This document shows positions 1-8,947 of a stretch of 64,000 nucleotides of DNA, one piece after another. Origin of the DNA: Chryseobacterium sp. CY350 (GTDB taxonomy: Bacteria; Bacteroidota; Bacteroidia; Flavobacteriales; Weeksellaceae). The first letter of the stretch is position 1, and the number at the start of each line of letters is the position of its first letter. The notes beneath the pieces were generated by a model. That model was not told where the DNA came from and searched no databases. It worked only from the letters and a program-made list of their open reading frames with translations. The DNA lies in assembly GCF_027945075.1 (NCBI RefSeq), contig NZ_CP116034.1, positions 1,984,001 to 2,048,000 on the forward strand, read 5' to 3'. Both the position numbers and the translations under genes were made by a program.

Positions 1-1
1 T

Positions 2-826
2 ATGATTGAAAATGAAAATCAGAAATCGAAAGATTATGATCACATTTCACAATATTACCGTCCCAGTCATGCAGATTTCACATATGATCAGAAATTTGGG
101 ATTCGCGATTATCGTGGTGGTGGAAAATCTTCTGCACGTGAAACGATCAATTGGGTAGTTGCCGGAGCTTTAGCAAAGCAACTTTTATCAGATATTGAGA
201 TCAATGCATATGTTTCGTCTGTAGGCGATATTTTCTGTGAAAAACCTTACCAAGCCTTAGATTTTTCTAAAACCGAAAGCAATGATGTTCGTTGTCCGGA
301 TGCGGAAACTGCCGAAAAAATGATTTCAAAAATCAAAGAAATTAAAAAAGAAGGCAATACCATTGGCGGAACAATTACCTGCGTCATTAAGAATGTTCCC
401 GTGGGAATTGGTGAACCTGTTTTTTCTAAATTGCAGGCAGAATTGGCAAAAGCAATGCTTAACATCAATGCGTGCAAAGGTTTTGAATACGGAAGCGGTT
501 TCTGTGGCGCAAAAATGACAGGAAGCGAGCACAATGATGCTTTTAATACAGATTTTTCTACTAAATCTAATCTTTCAGGTGGAATTCAGGGTGGAATTTC
601 AAACGGAATGGATATTTATTTTCGTGTTGCTTTCAAGCCTGTAGCAACCATTTTGAGACCTCAGGAAAGTGTAGACAAAACCGGAAACGCTGTTACGGTA
701 GAAGGAAAAGGCAGACATGATCCTTGCGTGGTTCCGAGAGCGGTACCCGTTGTGGAAAGTTTAGCTGCTTTTGTGTTGGCCGATCTTTTTCTGATCAATA
801 AAACAAGAAATTTAAATCAATTTTAA
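2..826 (+). CDS. aroC: Chorismate synthase, 5' end cut by the window edge
   Basis: The enzyme makes chorismate from EPSP with reduced FMN as cofactor, the last step of the shikimate pathway. The visible 274 residues carry the family signatures [20 protein letters not shown] (near residue 20) and [10 protein letters not shown], and the C-terminal block [13 protein letters not shown] that precedes the final helix. Family members are about 350-360 residues, so roughly 80 N-terminal residues lie before the window; the ATG at base 2 is an internal methionine and not a start. A thioredoxin-fold gene follows after 18 bases on the same strand. The identification is firm; only the start is missing. 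Confidence 0.95.
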   Translation: MIENENQKSKDYDHISQYYRPSHADFTYDQKFGIRDYRGGGKSSARETINWVVAGALAKQLLSDIEINAYVSSVGDIFCEKPYQALDFSKTESNDVRCPDAETAEKMISKIKEIKKEGNTIGGTITCVIKNVPVGIGEPVFSKLQAELAKAMLNINACKGFEYGSGFCGAKMTGSEHNDAFNTDFSTKSNLSGGIQGGISNGMDIYFRVAFKPVATILRPQESVDKTGNAVTVEGKGRHDPCVVPRAVPVVESLAAFVLADLFLINKTRNLNQF

Positions 827-844
827 ACCTAAATATTTTAAGTA

Positions 845-1408
845 ATGCAAAATTACTGGGAAAAAAGCATCTCCTTTGAGGACTATCTTGAAGTAGGAAA
901 ACAAAGATTAGAAAATCCTGCCACACAGCAGGAAATTGATTATAAGCAGTACTACGAACTGGGGATTCAGAGGATCGACCGAACATTAAAAAAATATACT
1001 CCAGACGCAGATCAGTTAAAGGAATTAGAAATCAAAAAATTTAAAGGAAAAATTTTGATCATTTCTGAAGTCTGGTGCGGTGACGCAAGTGCAACCGTTC
1101 CTGCTTTGGTTAAATTTTTTGAAGGCAAAAACGAGGTCAAAATTTTTCTTAGAGACAGCGATAAAAGCTTTATCAATCAATTTCTGACCAATGGAACAGA
1201 ATCTATTCCTAAAGTTATCATTCTTAACGAAGATTTTAGCGTCAAAAATTCTTGGGGACCACGCCCGAAATATGGCAAAGAATTGCTCATGAAGCACAAA
1301 GCAGATCCAGAAAATTACACAAAAGATCATTTTTATAATGATCTGCAGGTTTATTATTCAAGAAACAGAGGGAAAGATGCTGTTCAGGAAATTTTAGAAT
1401 TATTATGA
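845..1408 (+). CDS. Thioredoxin-fold protein with a one-cysteine WCGD motif
   Basis: The 187-residue protein has no signal peptide and should be cytoplasmic. After a helical N-terminal part it shows a thioredoxin core: a strand ending in SEVWCGDAS (Cys78, with Asp80 where the second redox Cys would be two positions on) and a cis-proline-like loop SIPKVI (Pro122). With only one cysteine in the motif it cannot act as a classic disulfide exchanger and may be a monothiol-type reductase or a non-redox homologue. It overlaps the following TlpA-like gene by four bases (ATGA), so the two are translationally coupled and may work together. The specific function is unknown. Confidence 0.75.
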   Translation: MQNYWEKSISFEDYLEVGKQRLENPATQQEIDYKQYYELGIQRIDRTLKKYTPDADQLKELEIKKFKGKILIISEVWCGDASATVPALVKFFEGKNEVKIFLRDSDKSFINQFLTNGTESIPKVIILNEDFSVKNSWGPRPKYGKELLMKHKADPENYTKDHFYNDLQVYYSRNRGKDAVQEILELL

Positions 1409-1944
1409 AAAAATTAGTAGTATACATCGTTATTCTGGCGGCTCTGGGTATCATTTTTCTTGTTCCGGGAATCAGAAATTCTCTGAAAGAATTATTCTTT
1501 CCGGTTGCAACGGTCGAAAGTGCTGTACATATTGAGGCAGACGATTACGACGTCGATTTGCAGGGAATCAATGTACCAAGTACCAACATGAAAAACTTTA
1601 GAAACAAGCCTGTTTTTCTGAATTTTTGGGGAACATGGTGTCCGCCTTGCAGAAAAGAATGGCCGTCAATTCAAAGATTGTATGACAGGAGAAAAGATCA
1701 TATCGATTTCGTTTTAATAGCGATGAAAGATGAAGAAGCCGCTGTAAGAAAATTCATGAAAGAAAACAATTATACCGTTCCTGTTTATATCGCTCAAAGT
1801 CCTATCTCAGAGAAGATTCTTCCAAAAGCATTTCCCACAACGTTCCTTTTGGATGAAAATGGAAGAATTCTCATCAAAGAAGATGCTGCAACCGACTGGG
1901 ATTCAGAATCTATCCACCAGTTTATTGATAATATATTAAAGTAA
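1405..1944 (+). CDS. TlpA-like membrane-anchored thiol-disulfide oxidoreductase
   Basis: A hydrophobic N-terminal segment (residues 4-22) anchors or exports the protein, leaving a thioredoxin domain in the periplasm. The redox motif is WCPPC (Cys79 and Cys82) followed by RKEW, and the cis-proline loop is FPTTFLLDENG, both typical of TlpA/ResA/CcmG proteins that reduce disulfides in apo-cytochromes or other exported proteins. Its start overlaps the stop of the upstream thioredoxin-fold gene. Family membership is clear, but the substrate cannot be read from the sequence and no cytochrome biogenesis gene is nearby. Confidence 0.88.
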   Translation: MKKLVVYIVILAALGIIFLVPGIRNSLKELFFPVATVESAVHIEADDYDVDLQGINVPSTNMKNFRNKPVFLNFWGTWCPPCRKEWPSIQRLYDRRKDHIDFVLIAMKDEEAAVRKFMKENNYTVPVYIAQSPISEKILPKAFPTTFLLDENGRILIKEDAATDWDSESIHQFIDNILK

Positions 1945-2022
1945 GTTTTAACTTAAATTATAATTTGTTGGTATAGAATTTGCGAATTTTATTAGGTTGA
2001 ACTACTTTAAAGCGAACACAAT

Positions 2023-2367
2023 ATGAAATATTCTAAATTAAATTTAGCTAAACAAGCTATCAGTCACAAAGGCTTCGTAAAAAAAATACCAGATATTTTC
2101 AGAATGGTGAAGATGTGGAAGAGAGGAGAATATCCCGTAAAATCTATCAATATTATTTTGCCATTGGTGGGTCTTCTGTACGTACTTTCTCCTATAGACG
2201 TCATACCAGATTTCATCATCGTTGCTGGAGTTTTAGATGATTTGGCAGTCTTGTCTTTAGCGATACCAAAGCTAATCAGAGAGGTAGATAAGTTTCTACT
2301 TTGGGAGGCAGAGAGGAAATATGGAACTGAAGGCGCAAAAATTATTGACGCAGAAATTATTGGCTAA
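2023..2367 (+). CDS. DUF1232 (YkvA-like) small membrane protein
   Basis: A 114-residue protein whose centre holds the DUF1232 signature: a hydrophobic segment running into YVLSPIDVIPD (residues 53-63) and a second one with LDDLAVLSLA. These proteins are small membrane proteins of unknown role found widely in bacteria. The N-terminal 40 residues are basic. The gene stands alone, 78 bases after the TlpA-like gene, and is closed by a strong hairpin terminator directly after the stop codon. Family assignment is confident; function is not known. Confidence 0.85.
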   Translation: MKYSKLNLAKQAISHKGFVKKIPDIFRMVKMWKRGEYPVKSINIILPLVGLLYVLSPIDVIPDFIIVAGVLDDLAVLSLAIPKLIREVDKFLLWEAERKYGTEGAKIIDAEIIG

Positions 2368-2372
2368 AAATT

Positions 2373-2395
2373 AAACCATCTTTACAGGATGGTTT
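2373..2395 (+). terminator. Rho-independent terminator after the DUF1232 gene
   Basis: An 8-bp stem AAACCATC / GATGGTTT with a 7-base loop is followed by a run of T on the plus strand. It lies six bases after the stop codon of the DUF1232 gene. Confidence 0.85.
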
Positions 2396-2481
2396 TTTTT
2401 TGAGTTGATATTTGATGTAATTAATTTAAATTCAAAAAATTTAAAAATTCTTACAATTTACAAGCGAATTAAAATTCGCAA

Positions 2482-2511
2482 TTGACTTTTAACATCATTT
2501 CCTTAAATTTG
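2482..2511 (+). promoter_or_regulatory. Bacteroidota-type promoter of the UMP synthase gene
   Basis: TTG at 2482-2484 and TAAATTTG at 2504-2511 are separated by exactly 19 bases, matching the -33/-7 consensus TTG...TAnnTTTG known for the primary sigma factor of this phylum. The start codon is 20 bases downstream of the -7 element, so the leader would be short. Confidence 0.75.
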
Positions 2512-2530
2512 CAACATCTAATAAAAAATA

Positions 2531-3910
2531 ATGGAAAGTAAAAAAGAATTCTTTTTGGAGTGCTACAAACTCGGCATCATCAAATTTGGGAGATTTACCT
2601 TAAAAAGCGGAATTGAAAGCCCATTTTATGTAGATTTAAGACCGTTGGCTTCAGATCCTAAAATTTTGAAAAATCTAGCTAATTATTTATTGGAAATGCT
2701 TCCACTGGATAATTTTGATTTGATCTGCGGAGTCCCTTATGCTGCACTTCCCATGGCGACCGCGATGTCTCTGGAAAGCTATATTCCATTAATCATTAAG
2801 AGAAAAGAAGCTAAAAATTACGGAACAAAAAAACTGATCGAAGGAATTTATCAGAAAGGACAAAACTGTCTTTTGGTAGAAGATGTCATCACATCAGGAA
2901 AATCTTTAATCGAAACTATTGCCGAAGTTGAGCAGGAAGATCTGAAAGTTGCTGATATTGTAGTTGTTTTAGACCGGGAACAAGGCGGAAAACAACTTTT
3001 GGAAAGCAAAGGTTACAGAGTTCATACGCTTTTCAATATTTCAGAAGTTTGTACAATTTTACAGGAAAAAGGTGAACTTTCTGATGATGAAGTAAGAAGA
3101 ATTCAGGATTTTCTTGCAGGAAATCATATTCAGTTTGAAGAAAAAACGAGACTTTCTTATCAGGAAAAATTTGAAGCTTCACAACATTCAGTTTCAAAAA
3201 AATTATTAGAAATCGCTTTAGCAAAAGAATCAAATCTTATTGCTTCAGCTGATGTTACTACAACCCAGGAACTTCTTGAACTGGCAGAAAATGTTGGCCC
3301 ACATGTGATTGCTTTAAAAACTCACATTGACATTATTTCTGATTTTGATTATCAAAATACAATTGTTCCGTTAAAAGAGATTGCAGCAAGACACCAATTT
3401 TTATTGATGGAAGACAGAAAATTTGCAGATATCGGAAATACTCAGGAGCTTCAGTTTACGAGCGGAGTTTTCAAAATAACAGATTGGGCAGATTTCGTAA
3501 CCTCACAGGTTATTGGTGGTTTTGAATCTTTAGACTGCTTCAAAAATGTAGGTGTTGTGGCAATTATCGGGATGTCTTCAAAGGGAACTTTAACGACAAA
3601 CAGCTATCGAGAAGAAGCTTTGAAAGTCGCTTTATCGCATCCAAATGTTATTGGCGGAGTTTCTCAAAATGTGCTTCCTGAAGAAATGTTGCTTTTTACT
3701 CCGGGCGTAAATTTAGCAGATTCAGGAGACGGAAAAGGTCAACAATACAATACTCCGGATCATGTTTTTAAAACTCTTCACACAGATTTTATCATCGTAG
3801 GAAGAGGAATTTACAAGTCTGAAAATCCTGCAGAAGCTGCTATCAATTACAAAAATGAGGGTTGGAAAGCTTATTTAAATTCTTTAGAAAAAAACACAAT
3901 TCAGCAGTAA
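2531..3910 (+). CDS. pyrE-pyrF: Bifunctional orotate phosphoribosyltransferase / OMP decarboxylase (UMP synthase)
   Basis: One 459-residue polypeptide catalyses the last two steps of UMP synthesis. Residues 1-200 are orotate phosphoribosyltransferase, with the PRPP-binding loop LLVEDVITSGKS at 114-124. Residues 215-459 are OMP decarboxylase, with KTHID at 263-267 and the catalytic block EDRKFADIGNT at 294-304. This is the domain order of the eukaryotic UMP synthase, and the DRKFADIGNT form resembles the eukaryotic decarboxylase group rather than the short bacterial PyrF. Most bacteria encode the two enzymes separately. No frameshift or stop separates the halves. The gene has its own promoter and no pyr neighbours. 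Confidence 0.93.
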   Translation: MESKKEFFLECYKLGIIKFGRFTLKSGIESPFYVDLRPLASDPKILKNLANYLLEMLPLDNFDLICGVPYAALPMATAMSLESYIPLIIKRKEAKNYGTKKLIEGIYQKGQNCLLVEDVITSGKSLIETIAEVEQEDLKVADIVVVLDREQGGKQLLESKGYRVHTLFNISEVCTILQEKGELSDDEVRRIQDFLAGNHIQFEEKTRLSYQEKFEASQHSVSKKLLEIALAKESNLIASADVTTTQELLELAENVGPHVIALKTHIDIISDFDYQNTIVPLKEIAARHQFLLMEDRKFADIGNTQELQFTSGVFKITDWADFVTSQVIGGFESLDCFKNVGVVAIIGMSSKGTLTTNSYREEALKVALSHPNVIGGVSQNVLPEEMLLFTPGVNLADSGDGKGQQYNTPDHVFKTLHTDFIIVGRGIYKSENPAEAAINYKNEGWKAYLNSLEKNTIQQ

Positions 3911-3962
3911 AATCGGCTTTATTGTATTTAAAATAAGTTATATTTGATGCTTTATCATCAGT

Positions 3963-6782
3963 TTGAAAAAGTTTAGTATTTGTTTTATTTTGTTTTGGGG
4001 CATTGTACAGGTTTCTGCGCAAAAAGACAGCATTTTTATTGTTGCAAAAATATCTCAGGACAAAAAAATTCTTGACGTAGATCAGGAAATTATTTATCAC
4101 AATCAATCCGGAAAAGCATTAGACAGCATTAAACTTCTTAATTGGGTCGCTGCCTACAACAAAAGAGGCACTTCTCTGGTTTACAGAAAGTTGGAAGACA
4201 GAAACAACAGTATCCACTTCGCCAAGTCCGGATTACTAGGCAAAACTTTTGATTTGAAGATCAATAGCAACGAAGATCAAATTGTTACAAAGAATAATTT
4301 ATCGGAAGAGAATTTATACTTTGTTTTAAATAAAGCTTTACCGGTTGGTGAAAGCATAAAATTACATCTACAGTATCAGATTCAGCTTCCTGATAAGCAA
4401 TTTACAGGATACGGAACTTCTGAAAATACGATCGCTTTAAAATATTTTTTTATTGTTCCGGATCATTTTGATCCGGACAATATTTCTTCAAGAAATTATC
4501 AGGACATTGAAGAATCTGTCAACTTTAATACAAACTGGACGGTCAATTTTGACGTTCCAAGTGATTATTTTATTGAAGGAAATCTTCAACAGGCTGTCAA
4601 AAACTCTTTCAGCGGTTATCTGGATACCGATCCCGAATTTATAATTTCTCAAAATCAGTTTCAGACCATAAAAGTAGATTCTGATGACATTGAAACTGAA
4701 ATTAAATTTGGCTATGCCCTAAGTCCGCAGGAAATTCAAAATCTGGAATTTTTCCTTCCGCTTCAGCTAAAATTCATCAAAGAAAAAATTGGTTATATAC
4801 CGGAAAGTCTTTTTATATCTGATAAATTCAGGGCTAAAGAAGATTTTTTTGGGAATAACGACATCAGTTTCTTGAAATTTAGATTTAAACTTTTTACTGA
4901 TGCCGAAAAAATTGATCAGGATTATTTCGGAATCATCACAAAAAAAATTCTCGATAAAAGTATCATTACCGACAAAGAAGATCATCATTGGTTTAAGAAC
5001 GGTTTAAAATCATATCTTGAAATTCAATATTTAAAGAAATTCTATGGCGAAGCCAAGCTTTTAGGAAAATTACCGGAAACGAATATTTTGGGAATTAAAC
5101 CTCTGAAATGGTTTCATGCTTCAGATGTAAAACTTTTAGATCGCTATGGTTTAGCGTATCAGTATATAATGTCTCAGAATCTTGATCAGAAAATAGACGA
5201 GCCTTTTTCTGCTTTAAGCAATTTTAACGATATGGCGATCAGCAGCTTCGAAACAGGAAGTCTTTTCAGTTTTTCTGCTGATAAAATGGGTGAAGATAAT
5301 TTCAATGATTTACTTAAAAAATACATTACTGAAAATAGAGATCAGGAAATTAACCCTGAAGATTTTCTAAAACAGCTTTCACAAAAAGAGCCTTCGACAG
5401 ATTATTTAGCAGAATTTTTAAAACAAAAAAACAGAGTTAATTTTAAACTTAAAAAATTTAAAACTAAAAATGATTCTCTGGAAATCAGAATTGCAAAAAA
5501 TACAGATGATGCAATTCCTGTAAAACTTGAAACACAAACCAGAGATGGCGAAAGGAAATCATACTGGATAGAAACCGAAGAAAAACAGAAATTGAAAACT
5601 GTAATTCTTCCTTCAGAAAATATTTATAAAATCACCTTAAATGATGATTACATTTTCCCTGAAGCCAATTACCGTGACAATTTTTTGTATACAAAAGGTC
5701 TATTTTCGAACTCAAAAAAAATTAAATTTAAACTGATCAAAGATATTCCTAATCCTGAGTTTAATGAAATTTATCTAAACCCAAGAATCAGATTCACCAA
5801 CACCTACGACAAGTTTCTGATTGGAATGAATTTTAAAAACCAATCGCTTTTTGATCAGAAATTCCTCTACTCTATCACTCCGTCTTTCAGCACTGGAACA
5901 GGAAAACTGACGGGATCCGGAGCAGTGGAATATTCTTTTCTTCCGGCAGAAAGCATGATTCAAAGTCTGACCTTCGGAATTTCAGGATCATACTTTCACT
6001 ATGATTATGACCTTGCCTATCAGAAAGCATCAATATATTCTTCTATAAGATTCCGAAAAGACCCACGAAGTACAGTGAGCCGCGGAGCCAGTTTTTCATA
6101 TAACTATTTTCAGAGAGATCTGAATGCCAAAATGATCGCCGAAAACGATTATAAAAAATATAATCTTTGGACACTTGGTTATGGTTTTTCTGACAATCAG
6201 ATGATTCATGAGAAAAGTTTCAGCATCAGCACCCAGGGAATGCAGGATTTTAATAAAATTACTGCAGAAGCTTTCTACAGATGGGAATTTGCGCCAAGAC
6301 AAAAACTGAGTCTCAGATTATTTGGTGGATATTTTGCCAGAAATGAAACGAGAAATAACACGTTCGACTACGGAATTTCACGGGTTTCGGATTACTCTTT
6401 CTCATACAATCTTTTGGGACAGAGCGCAACCGGAGGAATTTTGTCTCAACAATTTGTTTTGGCAGACGGTGGTTTTAAATCTTTCATTCCGGGAACAGTA
6501 AATCAGTGGATTACGTCATTGAATGTCGATACAAGTGTCTGGAAAATTTTCCATATTTATGCAGACGGAGGAATTTATAAGAATAAAAATAACCCTACAC
6601 AGTTCATCTGGGACAGCGGAGTGAAAGTGAGAGTAATTCCGGATTTTCTTGAAATTTATTTTCCTGTGCAATCTTCGTTAGGCTTTGAACCTGGTTTTAA
6701 AGATTATGGAAAAAGAATCCGTTATACTTTGATTCTTAATCTGAGCACAATTATTAATGCTGCGAGAAGAGGTTGGTACTAA
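3963..6782 (+). CDS. Large outer-membrane protein with a degenerate M1-aminopeptidase-like region
   Basis: The start is TTG: a stop codon lies in frame at 3945 and no ATG follows for hundreds of bases, while the TTG gives a clean signal peptide ending VSAQ at residue 19. The N-terminal half resembles the beta-sandwich and helical parts of M1 metallopeptidases. The segment HHWFKNGLKSYLE near residue 340 matches the M1 region that carries the third zinc ligand (NEGxAxYLE), but that Glu is Asn here, and no HExxH is present, so it should not be an active peptidase. The last 350 residues are rich in aromatic alternating strands and end in a terminal Tyr, as in an outer-membrane barrel. The function is unknown. 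Confidence 0.7.
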   Translation: MKKFSICFILFWGIVQVSAQKDSIFIVAKISQDKKILDVDQEIIYHNQSGKALDSIKLLNWVAAYNKRGTSLVYRKLEDRNNSIHFAKSGLLGKTFDLKINSNEDQIVTKNNLSEENLYFVLNKALPVGESIKLHLQYQIQLPDKQFTGYGTSENTIALKYFFIVPDHFDPDNISSRNYQDIEESVNFNTNWTVNFDVPSDYFIEGNLQQAVKNSFSGYLDTDPEFIISQNQFQTIKVDSDDIETEIKFGYALSPQEIQNLEFFLPLQLKFIKEKIGYIPESLFISDKFRAKEDFFGNNDISFLKFRFKLFTDAEKIDQDYFGIITKKILDKSIITDKEDHHWFKNGLKSYLEIQYLKKFYGEAKLLGKLPETNILGIKPLKWFHASDVKLLDRYGLAYQYIMSQNLDQKIDEPFSALSNFNDMAISSFETGSLFSFSADKMGEDNFNDLLKKYITENRDQEINPEDFLKQLSQKEPSTDYLAEFLKQKNRVNFKLKKFKTKNDSLEIRIAKNTDDAIPVKLETQTRDGERKSYWIETEEKQKLKTVILPSENIYKITLNDDYIFPEANYRDNFLYTKGLFSNSKKIKFKLIKDIPNPEFNEIYLNPRIRFTNTYDKFLIGMNFKNQSLFDQKFLYSITPSFSTGTGKLTGSGAVEYSFLPAESMIQSLTFGISGSYFHYDYDLAYQKASIYSSIRFRKDPRSTVSRGASFSYNYFQRDLNAKMIAENDYKKYNLWTLGYGFSDNQMIHEKSFSISTQGMQDFNKITAEAFYRWEFAPRQKLSLRLFGGYFARNETRNNTFDYGISRVSDYSFSYNLLGQSATGGILSQQFVLADGGFKSFIPGTVNQWITSLNVDTSVWKIFHIYADGGIYKNKNNPTQFIWDSGVKVRVIPDFLEIYFPVQSSLGFEPGFKDYGKRIRYTLILNLSTIINAARRGWY

Positions 6783-6786
6783 AAAA

Positions 6787-6811
6787 AACAGCTGCCGAAT
6801 CGACAACTGTT
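6787..6811 (-). terminator. Terminator of the lamin-tail T9SS protein gene
   Basis: Read on the minus strand, an 11-bp stem containing two G-U pairs is followed by eight T. The wobble pairs form only in the minus-strand transcript, which assigns it to the gene at 6839-7699. Confidence 0.7.
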
Positions 6812-6838
6812 ATATTTTGTTTCTTTTTTCTGATTAAA

Positions 6839-7699
6839 TCAATCTTTTAAGATCTTTTGAGATACAGGTTGATTATTAACAACTCCAGTTACAATGTAAT
6901 TACCTTTTTGTAATTCAGCAATATTCAAAGTTGTATTTCCTTTTACTGAGGCAGTTTTTACAAGTCGACCGCTCAGACTGTAGATTTTCACGTCTTTTAC
7001 ATCGCTTCCAAATGTAATCTCTTCATTCTTTACAAATGAATTTTTAATAAACTGTGATTTTACAGAATTGTTTGATACATCACTAACAGCTAATGTGCCC
7101 GATGATTGAGGAGTTGGCAATGTGATGGTAAAATCAACATTATTGTTGTTGGTGTCGCCATTTGTTCTCGTAATAGAATTAAGAATTGTTGGTGACGGCG
7201 CAGATCCTATGCCTTCGTACTGATTGGCAAGACCATATCCTACAAAATCTAAAACGTTGGAAGCAGTAGGGCCGGTAACTTGGGTTGCATTACTGGCCAA
7301 GGCTACTTTTCCGGAGGTAAGTGCGAGACCAACCCCTACTCCAACACTTGGCGAGCCGTCAAGATTTAAGAAAACACTTACAATAAGATTGGGATTCAAT
7401 AAATTAATCAGTCCACCCAAGCCGTCAGAACCTTGTTGAATCAAATACGTCTGACCAGGTCCCAATGTGATGCTTGGTAGATTATTGTACTGAGTAAAAG
7501 CACCCGATGCAGAAGCATATTGAATGGTAGCACCATTAAGAGTTGCGGTAGAACTACCGATATTCTTCAGTTCGATGAAATCATTGGTAATTGCCGCACC
7601 CAGAAGTCCGCCTCCAGAATAGATTTCATTAATAACAATCTGAGCATTAGAGAATGCAGCTATCGAAACAAGTCCGATAAAAGTAAATACTTTTTTCAT
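6839..7699 (-). CDS. Secreted lamin-tail-domain protein with T9SS type A sorting domain
   Basis: The 286-residue protein starts with a signal peptide cleaved after SNA (residue 19). Residues 20-160 look like a lamin-tail domain (INEIYSGGG near the start, then FIELKNIGSSTATLNG), a beta-sandwich found in secreted bacterial proteins. The last 75 residues are a type A sorting domain (VKIYSLSGRLVKTASV, GNYIVTGVVNNQPVSQKIL), so the protein should be exported by the type IX system and attached to the cell surface or released. Its sorting domain is nearly the same as that of the next gene on this strand. The target of the surface domain is unknown. Confidence 0.85.
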   Translation of the reverse strand: MKKVFTFIGLVSIAAFSNAQIVINEIYSGGGLLGAAITNDFIELKNIGSSTATLNGATIQYASASGAFTQYNNLPSITLGPGQTYLIQQGSDGLGGLINLLNPNLIVSVFLNLDGSPSVGVGVGLALTSGKVALASNATQVTGPTASNVLDFVGYGLANQYEGIGSAPSPTILNSITRTNGDTNNNNVDFTITLPTPQSSGTLAVSDVSNNSVKSQFIKNSFVKNEEITFGSDVKDVKIYSLSGRLVKTASVKGNTTLNIAELQKGNYIVTGVVNNQPVSQKILKD

Positions 7700-7815
7700 A
7701 ACTATAATATGTTGGTTTGTTCATAAATAAGCAGCAAAAACAATACCATATTCTTAATAAAAACACAAATACTGTTAAAATATATTAAAATGTAATTTTT
7801 CTAAATAAATACAAA

Positions 7816-7840
7816 AAGACCACTTCATTGAAGTGGTCTT
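7816..7840 (-). terminator. Terminator of the second T9SS cargo gene
   Basis: A perfect 12-base inverted repeat AAGACCACTTCA / TGAAGTGGTCTT lies 22 bases past the stop codon of the gene at 7863-8795 and is followed on the minus strand by TTTTT. Confidence 0.88.
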
Positions 7841-7862
7841 TAGAACTAATATGATAGAAAAT

Positions 7863-8795
7863 TTAGTCTTTTAAAATCTTCTGAGAAACAGGTTTATTGT
7901 TTACAGTTCCTGTCACAATGTAGTTTCCTTTAGAAAGCTCTGCAATATTTACATCATATCCAGCCTTCACGGAAGCAGTTTTTACTACCTGCCCGTTTAA
8001 ATTATAAATCCTAAGATCTTTCACATCTGCTCCAAAAGTGATTTCGTCATTTTTAACGAAAGTATTCTTAATGAAGTTTGATTTAGCTTTAGTCAAATCA
8101 GAAACTGCAAGGCTTCCAGCTTGCGCAGTTATAGAGAAGTTGTCAACCGCCAACATGCAGTCACTTCCCGGATCATTTGCATCAGTCCATTTAATCCATA
8201 ATGAACCACTATTTGGAATATTCAGACCTGAAATTGTAAAACTTTTAGCCATTTGATTAGCTGCCAAATTACCATCTACTGGCGCATTATCAATTGCACT
8301 GGTTAAAATTTCAGTTAAATTTCCAGAAGCCAATGGCGTCCAGGTTGCTGATGCGTCAGTAAATGATGAAGCATTGGTACTGTATGCAAAACTTACAACT
8401 TCATTCACGGTTGCATTACTGCCAGTTCTCCATTGCTCTTCAGTAAACGAAATACTAACAGAAGTTATAGCAGATCCTGTATTATTAGAAAACTGCGCAC
8501 CAAATGCAGGTACAGTAGAACCCGAAGCGATAGTTCCCAACGCTCTGTCTGCGGCAGAAGCTGCACCCACGCTATAAACAGCACCCGAGTTTGCACTTCC
8601 ATTATCAACAACCGGAGCCAGAACCTGCCCTATAGTTCCTGTACCTGAATCTCTTACAGCATTCCATCCCGCAGGTAATGTTGTTTCTAAATTATCAAAA
8701 TTTTGTGTCACCGCTGTTCCTGATGACGGAATGCTCACCTGAGCAAAAGACAATGCCGAAAGTACTATACAAGACAGAAGATAAACTTTTTTCAT
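7863..8795 (-). CDS. Secreted beta-sandwich protein with T9SS type A sorting domain
   Basis: A 310-residue protein with a signal peptide ending SFAQ (residue 19). Residues 25-230 form a Thr/Ser/Gly-rich domain with the pattern TQNFDNLETTLPAGWNAVRD near its start, as in secreted bacterial proteins with a jelly-roll anchor region. The C-terminal sorting domain (LRIYNLNGQVVKTASVKAG, GNYIVTGTVNNKPVSQKIL) marks it as type IX secretion cargo. It has its own promoter and terminator. No catalytic motif was seen; a structural or adhesive role is a guess. Confidence 0.82.
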   Translation of the reverse strand: MKKVYLLSCIVLSALSFAQVSIPSSGTAVTQNFDNLETTLPAGWNAVRDSGTGTIGQVLAPVVDNGSANSGAVYSVGAASAADRALGTIASGSTVPAFGAQFSNNTGSAITSVSISFTEEQWRTGSNATVNEVVSFAYSTNASSFTDASATWTPLASGNLTEILTSAIDNAPVDGNLAANQMAKSFTISGLNIPNSGSLWIKWTDANDPGSDCMLAVDNFSITAQAGSLAVSDLTKAKSNFIKNTFVKNDEITFGADVKDLRIYNLNGQVVKTASVKAGYDVNIAELSKGNYIVTGTVNNKPVSQKILKD

Positions 8796-8831
8796 AATAT
8801 TAAATTTTTTAATTATTTATAATTTATCCTG

Positions 8832-8863
8832 CAAAATTAGAGGTAATTTTACGTCTAATACAA
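8832..8863 (-). promoter_or_regulatory. Probable promoter of the T9SS cargo gene at 7863-8795
   Basis: On the minus strand, TAATTTTG (8839-8832) fits the -7 consensus TAnnTTTG and a TTG (8863-8861) lies 21 bases upstream of it. The start codon is 36 bases downstream. Confidence 0.5.
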
Positions 8864-8947
8864 TATTAAGGTTAATTTATTGTTAATTATACTATAGACT
8901 CTACTGTTCATATTTTTTAGCTATTTTTACCAATTATTTTATAAGAG

